Of a stretch of DNA of 58,830 nt, positions 14,655-23,239 are shown in pieces; the first letter of the stretch is position 1; the number at the start of each line of letters is the position of its first letter. The translations under genes were made by a program, and so were the position numbers. Origin of the DNA: Arsukibacterium sp. UBA3155 (GTDB lineage: Bacteria; Pseudomonadota; Gammaproteobacteria; Enterobacterales; Alteromonadaceae); the NCBI GenBank assembly GCA_002364615.1, contig DEYP01000010.1:1-58830 (forward strand), read 5' to 3'. Under the pieces are notes generated by a model that did no database searches, was not told where the DNA came from, and saw nothing but the letters and a program-made list of their open reading frames with translations.

Positions 14655-16868
14655 TTACTCCTCATCATCGTTCAGTGCAAAAACAGCCAGTCGGCCGTTA
14701 ATAGAAAACGATTGGTCTTGATATTGAAAATCCTGGTCGATTGCACCATCTTCAGATTGGTTTATAGCAATCAGGTATGACACACCAGCGATAGTAAGCT
14801 CTACCAACATGACTTCACCTCGCTGGCTATGACCTAGCGTTGTCACCTGACTCTCTGCTTCAAGCGTGTATTCTTTGCCAGGGTTGTATTCGCCGTGAGG
14901 TTCAAGTACGGAAATGAACTGGTGTTGTTTATTGTTCTTTACTCTGCGGATAAACGCCTGTTCATTGCGTAGATTAAAGTTAGGATCGTTTGCACCAATC
15001 TGGGTGAACAGAAATTCTTCCTGGCCATTTACCAAACTTGTCTGTGTGTAGAAGCGTCCGTTTTCATTCAACCAGGAAACCTTTGCCAGCCCCTGCTTTG
15101 GTAAACCACGGCCTTTAAGCCATAGATGTTGATAGCCATTTTTAGCGCCCAGGGCGAAGAGCTGATCAGTACTGACCGACACGCTAAAGTTGGTGTCGAT
15201 TAGCTGGCCCAGGTAATGTAGCGGTAAGTCCAGTTGATGCTCACTGGATGAAACAACATTGAACACATCGAGCACTATGGTTTTTTCAACCTCTGCCAGA
15301 TTAACCAACGCCATGGTACGTTTTAGCTCAACACCCTGGTAAGCCTTATCAATTCTAGCGCTGGCAACTGTGCCAAGCGAACTGGTTTCAAAGTAATTAA
15401 GTACCGGCGCATTTTGATTGCCAACCTCGACGTCACCGTTAAAGTGGCTGGTTTCATCCACTACCACCGTATTGTGGGCCACCGTTTGTTTGGCGTAACT
15501 CTCGTTTTCTGGCAGATAGCGGCCACCATATTTTGCCTCAACATTGAGGAAACGCGCCGCACCATAATCCGAGACGATTTCCTGACCCTGGTCATAAAAC
15601 TGCCAGGTAAGCTTGTCAAAGTGACCATGGCCCAGACCTTGGGCAGCAGGTTTAAACAGCACGGCCTGATCACCCGCCAACTGGCTTCGCATAATCACCA
15701 GCGCCCCTTGTTTGCCATCATTGCCATCGCCGAAGGCAACGGATTCGAACGGGTAAGGTTCGGCCAGGCCCTGGTCGAGAGCCTGTGCCACCTTCAGGCC
15801 ATCGCCGGAAAGGATGATTTGATCCTGTTGTCTGGCGATATCCAGATAGCCGGGCGCCTCTGTCAGGCTATACGCCAGAGCAACGCCATGCACCAGCTCG
15901 ATGGTGTCGATACCCTTACTTTTTATGGCATCGTTAATGGGGAAGAACAGACCGTCATAACTCAACTGAATGGTGGTATCTATGGCCTTTAATATGATGC
16001 CATCCCGGTACTGGAAAATTTTTCGCTGCGGTTCGTTATTCTCAATAGCGTTGGCAAAGGTGACGAACGGCAATAGCGCGTAACGCTGATAATACGGCCC
16101 TTCATTGTAGTAACCCTGAGGCGAAAACAATTCATCCAGTTGCTTCAGAAAACCGCCTTTTCCTGACTTTTCCAGGTCGTACAGCGCCTTTTCAACCCAC
16201 TCAGGTTCGTTCATCACGTAACCGGCCATGCCGACCCCGGCTGTGGCCCAGGTGCCATGGTTATGCACTTTGTTAAACGTAGAGGGTTGTCCTTCTGACA
16301 AAAACACTGCCACAGGCTTTAGCAACTTTGTTTCGATGCTAGCGATGTCTTGCGCGCTTAACGCACTGCAGACTAAATCGTAAGCCTGAATGGTATGAAC
16401 CAGCCAAACGGCCTCATTCAGGCTTTGCCAAAATAGCTTACCGGCATTTTGTGAATTAACTTTGCGCTCGGGATGCAGATCCAGTGTCGGATATAACTGT
16501 GCATAAGCCAGCAACATGTCCCGGACAAAATTGGCATAAGTCTTATCCTGGCTAAGTTGATAAATAATGCCGGCGTTGTACATCAGCTGGTAATTGTTCT
16601 TATGCCGCTCATGGGTATAGCCGCCGCCACCGTCCTTAGGCACTGGAACGTTAATGGCTTGGGCCATTTGCAGATCGACTTGGGCTTTCAGATCGCTGTA
16701 GGCGTTGGAAAAGCGTCCAGGCTTCGTGATGGCCTGGCGCATTTGGGACACATCGGCTGCGGTAATGACCAAATTAGGATGAGCCGCCTGCACACACAAT
16801 GGCAGTATCAGAGCAAAGGTAACCAGGATCCGCGACACTACTTTTGCCAGGAATATTGCAATGTTCAT
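14655..16868 (-). CDS. PL17 oligo-alginate lyase (exolytic)
   Basis: A 737-residue lyase with an N-terminal alpha/alpha-barrel (alginate-lyase-type, about 30-380) followed by a heparinase II/III-like beta domain (about 400-720). It removes single unsaturated uronates from the ends of alginate oligomers. Matches to the Alg17c active site: NHGTW (Asn-His pair), YNEGPYYQRY (catalytic Tyr), GLGHGHFDKLTW (His of the beta domain), and YAKQTVAHNTVVVDE. A signal peptide (VTFALILPLCVQAAHP) sends it to the periplasm; the Cys in LCVQA is not in a convincing lipobox, though a lipoprotein is not excluded. It lies 6 bp behind the PL6 gene. Confidence 0.93.
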   Translation of the reverse strand: MNIAIFLAKVVSRILVTFALILPLCVQAAHPNLVITAADVSQMRQAITKPGRFSNAYSDLKAQVDLQMAQAINVPVPKDGGGGYTHERHKNNYQLMYNAGIIYQLSQDKTYANFVRDMLLAYAQLYPTLDLHPERKVNSQNAGKLFWQSLNEAVWLVHTIQAYDLVCSALSAQDIASIETKLLKPVAVFLSEGQPSTFNKVHNHGTWATAGVGMAGYVMNEPEWVEKALYDLEKSGKGGFLKQLDELFSPQGYYNEGPYYQRYALLPFVTFANAIENNEPQRKIFQYRDGIILKAIDTTIQLSYDGLFFPINDAIKSKGIDTIELVHGVALAYSLTEAPGYLDIARQQDQIILSGDGLKVAQALDQGLAEPYPFESVAFGDGNDGKQGALVIMRSQLAGDQAVLFKPAAQGLGHGHFDKLTWQFYDQGQEIVSDYGAARFLNVEAKYGGRYLPENESYAKQTVAHNTVVVDETSHFNGDVEVGNQNAPVLNYFETSSLGTVASARIDKAYQGVELKRTMALVNLAEVEKTIVLDVFNVVSSSEHQLDLPLHYLGQLIDTNFSVSVSTDQLFALGAKNGYQHLWLKGRGLPKQGLAKVSWLNENGRFYTQTSLVNGQEEFLFTQIGANDPNFNLRNEQAFIRRVKNNKQHQFISVLEPHGEYNPGKEYTLEAESQVTTLGHSQRGEVMLVELTIAGVSYLIAINQSEDGAIDQDFQYQDQSFSINGRLAVFALNDDEE

Positions 16869-16874
16869 CTGCGG

Positions 16875-19145
16875 CTACCTCTTCTCAGTATTTACTGTTT
16901 TGTTATCGTCAATCACGGCCGTATGCGGCCCTTCAACCCTGAGCTCGGTCACCGTAGGTACCAGGGTCGCATCAAAAAGATTGCCCTTAATCACCGTTAC
17001 CGGTTCCCCTACCGTGTGCTCAATTTTTATTGGCGCGGAGCTAACCAGGGTGTTTTGCTGAATGTCGGCAACCTGAACGCCGTGCAGATAGAGACTGGAT
17101 TTATTCTTGTTGCGCTTGCCATGACCAACCTGGTTTAACGTGTTGTCTGCCATTAACAAATGCGGTCCGAAGGTACTTTCATCGGTGCCGCCGCGATAAA
17201 GCTTCACCACAGCACCCTGCACATTGTTGAAAGTATTGTTTTTTATCGTGACATACTCGGCGTTATAAATGCCCAAATCTTCAATTTCAGTATTCAGACG
17301 CAGAATGTCGCCAGTGACATTTTCGAACGTGTTACCCATCAAGGTGATCTCATCGGCAAAGGCGCCCTTGCCCGTGGCGAAGAAATCGAACGAATGGTTA
17401 ATATCCAGCTGCAAAATTTGTGAATTGAGCATCACAAAGCGGTAATTTTCAACCATGCCCCATTTTTGAGTGCGAACGACCGTATTGCCAGCCGAGTCAG
17501 GACTCTGTGCCCCTGAGATAGCTAAGCCCTCAAGTTTCAAACTGCCGCCATCCTGGATTTCAAACAAGGTGGAACGTTCAAAGGTCAACCTGGCCTGGCC
17601 TTCCTCTGCCGCTTTTAGGGTTAGGGTTTTATTAATCTTTACCAGTTTTGAGACATCATACTGGCCATTGGCCAGCACAATAACGTCACCCTCGTCAGCG
17701 TTGTCTATTGCCGCTAGTAACGCCTTTTCCCCTTTTTCAATACGATGTGTTTGACCTGAATCGAATGTAACTGCCCCAGGCAATTTCGGATACCAGCTGA
17801 CACCCGTGTCTTGTTTGGACAACACTTTTAAGTCGCGTTTGGCACCAGCACTCATCGTGTCTGATACGGGATAAAGCAGGCCGTTTTCCGCTTTTTCAAG
17901 GGTAAGGTCCTGCTGCTGAACACCGTATTCCAGTGCTGCTGGCACCTCAGTATTAGCGACGTTGCCGGAAAGCTTTATCCCGCTTACGTCATCAAACAGG
18001 CTAAAAGGCTGGTGATTGTTGGTATTGATTATCAGGTTATCTTTCATCACGGAGTTGATAGGTACCGCGGTGCGCTCTGCATCGCTACCGGCCGCCAGGT
18101 GAATGTGATCGACGTCAATAAAGCTGTTATTGACGATAAGGGCGTTTTCTACCTGATGATAGCGGTTGATGGACGAGTTAGGCACGCCATTTAACACGGT
18201 AAAGCCACTGCCAAAGCGATAACCTTTTAAGCCCTGCAGATAATTATTGCGGATCACCTGATCTTTGTTGATGACACGTATACCACCGGTGTGTTCCACA
18301 CCATTACCCAAAAATATGTTCTGCTCGACGATATTACCGTTGCCATGGCGCAGGGTCAGCGTGCCGCGGGCCTCATAAAACACATTACCACGCAGGGTAT
18401 TTTTGCCAGACTTGATCGAGATAATTTCTACTTCACCATTGGTGTGTTCGAAGTAGTTATTCTCAACCAATGTAAAAGAATCGGTGAGCGAATAATGGCT
18501 AGTGCCAATGCGCAGTGTTTCGCCGCCATTAGAGCCAAAGGTTGGGCGATAACCAAAATAGTTATGATCAATCTGGTGATGGTTTTGCTGGCTTTTTTCG
18601 CTATTTAACCTGACCGCAATGGTAACGCCTCTGTTCCGCTTACCCACGAAATGGCTGTGGTCTAAACGATTATGCTGACCATACAACGCTACCCAATAAT
18701 CCGATTCCTCTTTATCCGGATTATTATAATTATCGATGACCACTTCCGTCACCCTTGAATGGAAAGCTAACTCTTTACTGTTTTTGCGAAAATCAATAAC
18801 GGCACTACTGGGGGTATAGCCGTTTTTAAAGACTAAGCCTGTAACGATAAGATGCTGACCGGCTAACCTGAGATTAGACTGGCCAGAAAGTATCACTTGC
18901 CCCTTGGTTTCTGCCGTCAGTGTTATGGGTGCATCAGCCCGACCCTGCCCATCAAGCACTATCTCAAAGTCTGTCCAAACCCCGTTTTTCAAGATGACCG
19001 TGTCACCTGCGACCAGTTTCGATGAAATCGCTCGGTACTCGTCTTGGCTTTGGACAAAATACTCCGTAGCCGGTGCCGTCACTGACACTAAGAGCAACAG
19101 CAAAGCCAAGCAGATAGTTAGCAGATAACCTTTGAATAAACGCAT
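16875..19145 (-). CDS. PL6 alginate lyase (chondroitinase-B-like)
   Basis: A 756-residue secreted lyase of family 6, a two-domain right-handed beta-helix. A signal peptide (ending SVTAPA) is followed by the helix start YFVQSQDEYRAI. Catalytic residues of the family are seen: the Lys in EIISIKSG and the Arg in TLTLRHGNGN, with the calcium-neighbouring NGEVE. The length fits the long, two-helix-domain subgroup (AlyGC-type), which often acts exolytically on polyG; whether endo or exo cannot be told here. Second gene of the operon, after a 130-bp gap with two hairpins. Confidence 0.92.
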   Translation of the reverse strand: MRLFKGYLLTICLALLLLLVSVTAPATEYFVQSQDEYRAISSKLVAGDTVILKNGVWTDFEIVLDGQGRADAPITLTAETKGQVILSGQSNLRLAGQHLIVTGLVFKNGYTPSSAVIDFRKNSKELAFHSRVTEVVIDNYNNPDKEESDYWVALYGQHNRLDHSHFVGKRNRGVTIAVRLNSEKSQQNHHQIDHNYFGYRPTFGSNGGETLRIGTSHYSLTDSFTLVENNYFEHTNGEVEIISIKSGKNTLRGNVFYEARGTLTLRHGNGNIVEQNIFLGNGVEHTGGIRVINKDQVIRNNYLQGLKGYRFGSGFTVLNGVPNSSINRYHQVENALIVNNSFIDVDHIHLAAGSDAERTAVPINSVMKDNLIINTNNHQPFSLFDDVSGIKLSGNVANTEVPAALEYGVQQQDLTLEKAENGLLYPVSDTMSAGAKRDLKVLSKQDTGVSWYPKLPGAVTFDSGQTHRIEKGEKALLAAIDNADEGDVIVLANGQYDVSKLVKINKTLTLKAAEEGQARLTFERSTLFEIQDGGSLKLEGLAISGAQSPDSAGNTVVRTQKWGMVENYRFVMLNSQILQLDINHSFDFFATGKGAFADEITLMGNTFENVTGDILRLNTEIEDLGIYNAEYVTIKNNTFNNVQGAVVKLYRGGTDESTFGPHLLMADNTLNQVGHGKRNKNKSSLYLHGVQVADIQQNTLVSSAPIKIEHTVGEPVTVIKGNLFDATLVPTVTELRVEGPHTAVIDDNKTVNTEKR

Positions 19146-19175
19146 TATGGTTTTCTCACCTTAAAACTGAGATTC

Positions 19176-19246
19176 ACTTCATTCCTTTAGTAACATGAAG
19201 TGAGGTGTTAGCTCCGGTGCCAATAAATTCCCTCTCTCTGGCACCG
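19176..19246 (-). other. Two intercistronic hairpins between dehR-like gene and PL6
   Basis: ACTTCAT/ATGAAGT (19176-19182 and 19195-19201) and CGGTGCCA/TGGCACCG (19215-19222 and 19239-19246) form two stem-loops in the 130-bp gap. Neither is followed by a T run, so they are not plain terminators. They may protect or process the mRNA, or lower the output of one side. Confidence 0.5.
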
Positions 19247-19275
19247 AAGCCACAATCGACTCTTCGCTAACCGCT

Positions 19276-20154
19276 CTATTTGCCAAGCGTCCGGTAATAA
19301 TCGAAGATCTCCGGCACGTTGCCGTTTCCCATGCCGGCATCGAATGCGGCTTGCAAATCAGCAGATGATCCCTTAGCAATCTTCGACTCGCTGCCAAGGT
19401 CTTCCACCATTTTCAGAAAATAGCCCAGGTCTTTGTTCGCATTGGCCAGTGAGAACCCGAGGTCGCTGACATTGTCCACGGCATAGTGCTTACAGAACTT
19501 CATAAAAGGCGAACTGGAAGGTCCGGTAGACATAATGTCGAACAGTTGTTGCCGATCAACACCGGCACGATCAGCGATGGCAAAGGCCTGAGACATAGCG
19601 CAAACGGTCGTCATACCAACGAAGTTGTTGATAAGCTTCGTCGTGTGTCCAGCACCCAACCCGCCCAGATAAAACACGTTTTCACCTTGATCTTGCAACA
19701 CGGGTTTCACTTTGTTGAATGTCTCCCGATCACCGGCAGCCATAATATTCAGTAATCCGTCCTTGGCATGGGCCGGAGTACGGCCCAGCGGGGCGTCAAT
19801 CATAGCGGCGCCTTTCTTAGCCAGGTCAGCACCGATTTTGTGCGTTGACGCTGGAATAGAGGTACCGAAGTCCACCAGTACCGCCCCTGCTTTGATACCA
19901 GCGAGAATACCTTCTTCACCGTAAACCACTTTTTCAACAATAGCAGAGGTAGTCAGACAGAGCATGACGATATCGACAGATGCTGCCAGCTCCTTTGCCG
20001 AGCTTGCAGTGGATGCCCCTCTGGCAACACAGGCTGCAACAGCGTCTTTGTTAAGATCCATTACAGTCAGCTGATAGCCTTTCTTCTGTAAATTTTCGAC
20101 CATATTGCCGCCCATAAGGCCGAGGCCGATGAAGCCGATCGCTGGTTTTGACAT
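19276..20154 (-). CDS. dehR: DEH reductase (DehR-like), beta-hydroxyacid dehydrogenase family
   Basis: A 292-residue NAD(P)-dependent reductase of the 3-hydroxyisobutyrate dehydrogenase family: Rossmann motif GLGLMGG (10-16) and catalytic Lys173 in GHTTKLINN. The substrate loop reads DAPLGRTP (120-127), like sulfolactaldehyde reductase YihU, instead of the DAPVSGG of HIBADH and GarR. The Arg could hold the uronate carboxylate. In Vibrio splendidus the alginate enzyme DehR, which reduces DEH to 2-keto-3-deoxygluconate, belongs to this same superfamily. Being first in an alginate operon that also holds kdgK and eda, that is the likely role. An exact match with DehR is not shown; tartronate semialdehyde or sulfolactaldehyde reduction is less likely here. 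Confidence 0.85.
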   Translation of the reverse strand: MSKPAIGFIGLGLMGGNMVENLQKKGYQLTVMDLNKDAVAACVARGASTASSAKELAASVDIVMLCLTTSAIVEKVVYGEEGILAGIKAGAVLVDFGTSIPASTHKIGADLAKKGAAMIDAPLGRTPAHAKDGLLNIMAAGDRETFNKVKPVLQDQGENVFYLGGLGAGHTTKLINNFVGMTTVCAMSQAFAIADRAGVDRQQLFDIMSTGPSSSPFMKFCKHYAVDNVSDLGFSLANANKDLGYFLKMVEDLGSESKIAKGSSADLQAAFDAGMGNGNVPEIFDYYRTLGK

Positions 20155-20326
20155 TGTTCACCCCTATTTTTTGCTGCACTGACAATGGTGCGAAGACACT
20201 TTTGTACATTACATAGCCATGTGTTGTTGCATTGTTGCAACTCGTAAATGCTGTTGTAGAACCGGATAAGGCCTGGCCGCATATTGCTAGACTAAAACCA
20301 CAAACTTACCACCCGGCACGACAATA

Positions 20327-20355
20327 AAGCTAATTACTTCTTGCCAATTTGTCAA
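20327..20355 (-). promoter_or_regulatory. Promoter of the alginate operon
   Basis: On the - strand TTGACA (20350-20355, a perfect -35) and TAGCTT (20327-20332) are 17 bases apart. The leader to the dehR ATG would be about 165 bases. The inverted repeat ACCAATATGTTGGT at 20355-20368 abuts the -35, the right place for a repressor or activator. Confidence 0.6.
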
Positions 20356-20370
20356 CCAATATGTTGGTAA
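20355..20370. promoter_or_regulatory. Operator-like inverted repeat at the alginate promoter
   Basis: ACCAA-TATG-TTGGT, with TTGGTAA at 20364-20370. More copies of TTGGTAA follow upstream at 20399-20405 (reverse), 20580-20586, 20602-20608 and 20624-20630. Five copies of one 7-mer in about 270 bases is far above chance (roughly 0.04 expected). They match the half-sites before the TonB receptor, so both units are probably under one regulator encoded outside this window. Confidence 0.6.
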
Positions 20371-20692
20371 AAATAAGAATGCACAGCTCAAAGATAGCTT
20401 ACCAAAGGTAAACCGGATTGGAATGAAGGTAGAGTAATCAATATTTGGCTAGTGCAGAAAAGCGTATACATCCCCGCCAACCCGCAGTTATAAAGGGAAG
20501 TTGAGATATATTGCTTTAATTCCTAAGACAGGGAGTAAAGTAACAACCGAAACTAAACAATGCAGCTAGAATTAGCCCTTTGGTAATAACTAAACCAGAT
20601 ATTGGTAATAAAACTAGACAAGCTTGGTAACCACTTGATGATCACTTAACGCATATTTTTGCGTGTTTATTAGTGCATGGCGCAGTCATTTT
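20371..20692. other. Long non-coding stretch upstream of the alginate operon
   Basis: No convincing gene on either strand. The only structure seen is the spread of TTGGTAA half-sites described under the operator. It may be an extended regulatory region or leftover DNA at an island edge. Confidence 0.5.
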
Positions 20693-20768
20693 AACGCGCT
20701 CTCTTTGGGCAAAGTGCCTAAAAACACAAAAACCACCCTGAGGTGGTTTTGATGTTTTGGTGCACCCG
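20693..20768 (-). repeat. Second copy of tRNA-Arg 3' tail plus terminator
   Basis: These 76 bases match 20851-20925 (75 bases) with only a few differences, at an offset of about 158 bp. The copy includes the last ten bases of the tRNA with CCA (GGTGCACCCG on this strand), the spacer and the terminator hairpin. The 82 bases between the copies (20769-20850) contain several short inverted repeats but no tRNA body. Confidence 0.8.
20725..20750 (-). terminator. Duplicate tRNA-type terminator
   Basis: AAAACCACC ... GGTGGTTTT stem with a 4-base loop, followed by T-rich TTTTTGTG on the - strand. It has the same structure as the true tRNA terminator at 20882-20907 and would be a back-up stop. Confidence 0.7.
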
Positions 20769-20850
20769 AGAGGATTACTCGGGCTGTCCTGCCCTCGCCC
20801 TGACGGGCCAGCGGAGCTGTTCAAAAACGTTCCCGACGTTTTTGTCGAAC

Positions 20851-20914
20851 AACGCGCTCTCATCGGGCAAAGTGCCTAAAACACAAAAACCACCCTAAGG
20901 TGGTTTTGATGTTT

Positions 20915-20925
<11 letters not shown>
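20851..20925 (-). repeat. tRNA-Arg 3' tail plus terminator, original copy
   Basis: Partner of 20693-20768. It runs from inside the tRNA acceptor arm through the terminator. Confidence 0.8.
20882..20907 (-). terminator. Intrinsic terminator of tRNA-Arg
   Basis: Nine-base stem AAAACCACC/GGTGGTTTT with loop TTAG, then TTTTTGTG on the - strand, a few bases after the tRNA CCA end. Confidence 0.85.
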
Positions 20926-20991
<66 letters not shown>

Positions 20992-21018
20992 AACCTTCGC
21001 ACATTGGTGCGAGCGCGC

Positions 21019-21047
21019 ATTATAGACAGCCTTTTGCTGTAAGTCTA
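21019..21047 (-). promoter_or_regulatory. tRNA-Arg promoter
   Basis: On the - strand TAGACT (21042-21047) and a perfect TATAAT (21019-21024) are 17 bases apart. A GC-rich discriminator (GCGCGC) follows, typical of stable-RNA promoters under stringent control. Confidence 0.75.
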
Positions 21048-21151
21048 TTGCCTGGCAGTGCGTTTTTTAGGCAAACAGTTTTTACGCCGGTGATTGCGCC
21101 GCTGCCCTTGAAAAGCTAGAGTAGCTTAATTGTGGTTGAAGGACCTTTTTA

Positions 21152-23062
21152 ATGGTTGGTTTTTTTAGCGCGCTGCGCTACTGGCACTGGTTGTTGCTGG
21201 CGGTATTGGCTGGTGTGGCTTTGCTGGCCACGGAAATTTTAGTTAAACACGAACAACAGCTTACCCGTAGCCAGCAATTGCGCCATGAAGTAGCCAGTGC
21301 GGGTCAGCTGAAAGCCATGCTCGAATCTGAACTGAATATCCCGCTTTATTTAACCGTTGGCCTGGCCTCTTATATCAAAGCGAGCGGCGGTGAAATAGAT
21401 CAAGATGAGCTGGATATTCTGCTGCCTGGTCTGGTGCACCAGGCGAAGCATATCCGTAATATTGGCGTAGCGCCGGGCAACCGGCTGCAATATATTTATC
21501 CGCTGGTCGGTAATGAGCGCGCCATCAATTTATATTACCCGGATTTGCCCGACCAGTGGCCGGCAGTGGAGGAAATTATACGTAGCAAACAGGCGCGGCT
21601 GGTTGGTCCGGTGCGACTGGTCCAGGGCGGCCAGGCTTTTATTTACCGGCTGCCAATCTTTATTCCCGACGATACCTATTGGGGCATTTTACGCACTGTT
21701 ATTAATATAGAAACTATCTGGTCTTTGCTGGCTGATAACGCAGCAGCGCAAAATGTCACTATAGCACTCAGGGCTAAAGTGCCTGGCAAGGACGACTATG
21801 GCAACACTTTTTTTGGTGAGCCAGATTTATTTTATGACGACAGCCTGTTACTGAATCTGGCGATCCGCGGCGCAGACTGGCAAATGGCCATCAGAGCCAG
21901 CGGCCCGGTGCTAAACCGGAGTGCGTTATTACGCATGAGTCTGTTCGCTGCTACTCTTTGCTTGCTGATGTTGCTAGCCTGGCTGTTTTATTCGCGCCAA
22001 CAATTACGGCATACGGCAACTGAGCTGAGCCATAGCGAGAGTTATCTGCGGGCAGTAATGGACAATGTGCGCGATGCCATCGTTGTTACCAGCGATGACG
22101 GCATTATAGAGGATGCCAACTTGTCTTGTTTTCAGTTGTATGGCTACCCCAGGGGCAGCCTGAAAGGCTTACACTGGTCGATGCTGCTGGCTACCCCCCA
22201 GAATATTGACGAGATTTACAGTGCAACATCAGTACCTGAACAAGAGTTTGAAGGCCAGGGACTGCGTCATGACAGCAGCCAGTTTGAACTGTCGTTAAGC
22301 CGCAGCAGGCTGGTTCAGGGTAAACAACAACACCAGTTATTACTGATACGGGATATTACAGAACGTAAACGAATTGAAAAACTGAAAAATGACTTTGTTG
22401 CAACGGTAAGCCATGAATTGCGAACACCACTTACCGCTATAAATGGTGCCCTTAGCCTGGCTACCGGCGGTGCACTGGGTGACTTGAACCCCTCGGCCCA
22501 GAAAATGCTGAGTATGGCACACAGCAGCTGTGGCCAGCTAAACCAGCTGATTAACGATTTACTGGATACTGAGCGCCTGGCCAGCGGAAAAATGCGCTTT
22601 ACTCTCTCTCAGGTAGCACTGGTACCTTTGCTGGAGCAAAATATTACCCAGATCACTGCAATGCAACATAAGCAGCGCCTGTTGATCAGCCAGGATAGTG
22701 AAAAAGCTTACCTAGTTATCGCTGACAAAGGTCGTTTAAGTCAGGTATGTCTGAACTTGCTGTCTAATGCAGTCAAGTTCTCGCCAGATGACAGTGTGGT
22801 TGAAATTAAGCTTACCGAGCATGACAAGATGATCCGGGTCAGCGTTATTGATCAGGGCAAGGGGATCAGCGCAGAATTTTTACCCCATCTATTTCAGCGG
22901 TTTGCTCAGGCAGAAAACCACGCGAGTCGCCGGCATGCCGGCACAGGCCTCGGTTTAGCAATCAGCAAAGCAATAATAGAGCAGATGGACGGCAAAATTG
23001 GCTATCAGCGCGTGGCCCAGGGTAGCTGTTTTTATTTCGAGTTACCGGCAGCCGGGGCCTGA
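21152..23062 (+). CDS. Orphan sensor histidine kinase (CHASE-PAS-HisKA-HATPase)
   Basis: A 636-residue membrane sensor kinase. TM1 (about 12-30) and TM2 (about 262-284) bracket a periplasmic CHASE-type domain. A PAS domain follows (about 295-400, with VTSDDGIIEDANLSCFQLYGY), then HisKA with the phospho-His in SHELRTPL (about 421). The ATPase domain has N box LNLLSNAVKFS, G1 DQGKGIS and G2 GTGLGLAIS. There is no receiver domain and no response-regulator gene nearby, so its partner is unknown. CHASE domains sense small extracellular molecules. An AAGGA ribosome site precedes the ATG. It reads away from the tRNA, and its link with the alginate locus, if any, is not shown. Confidence 0.88.
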   Translation: MVGFFSALRYWHWLLLAVLAGVALLATEILVKHEQQLTRSQQLRHEVASAGQLKAMLESELNIPLYLTVGLASYIKASGGEIDQDELDILLPGLVHQAKHIRNIGVAPGNRLQYIYPLVGNERAINLYYPDLPDQWPAVEEIIRSKQARLVGPVRLVQGGQAFIYRLPIFIPDDTYWGILRTVINIETIWSLLADNAAAQNVTIALRAKVPGKDDYGNTFFGEPDLFYDDSLLLNLAIRGADWQMAIRASGPVLNRSALLRMSLFAATLCLLMLLAWLFYSRQQLRHTATELSHSESYLRAVMDNVRDAIVVTSDDGIIEDANLSCFQLYGYPRGSLKGLHWSMLLATPQNIDEIYSATSVPEQEFEGQGLRHDSSQFELSLSRSRLVQGKQQHQLLLIRDITERKRIEKLKNDFVATVSHELRTPLTAINGALSLATGGALGDLNPSAQKMLSMAHSSCGQLNQLINDLLDTERLASGKMRFTLSQVALVPLLEQNITQITAMQHKQRLLISQDSEKAYLVIADKGRLSQVCLNLLSNAVKFSPDDSVVEIKLTEHDKMIRVSVIDQGKGISAEFLPHLFQRFAQAENHASRRHAGTGLGLAISKAIIEQMDGKIGYQRVAQGSCFYFELPAAGA

Positions 23063-23239
23063 TCGGCTTAAAAGTTGCCGCTGACCGGAGTTTGTCTTAA
23101 TTTGCTTACCACTGGCTGCAAAACACGGCATTCTATTGTCACTTTTGACATACTGCATCTGCTACAGCGCACCCGCACGTGTGCCGCTGATAATAATGAC
23201 TAGCGGCCTTAGCCGCACATATTCCAAGGAGACATAATA

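Noticed and set aside
20642-20863. A 73-codon frame on the - strand between the tRNA tail copies
   Set aside because: It runs through the terminator and the repeat unit, has no ribosome site and no domain; more likely repeat DNA than a gene.
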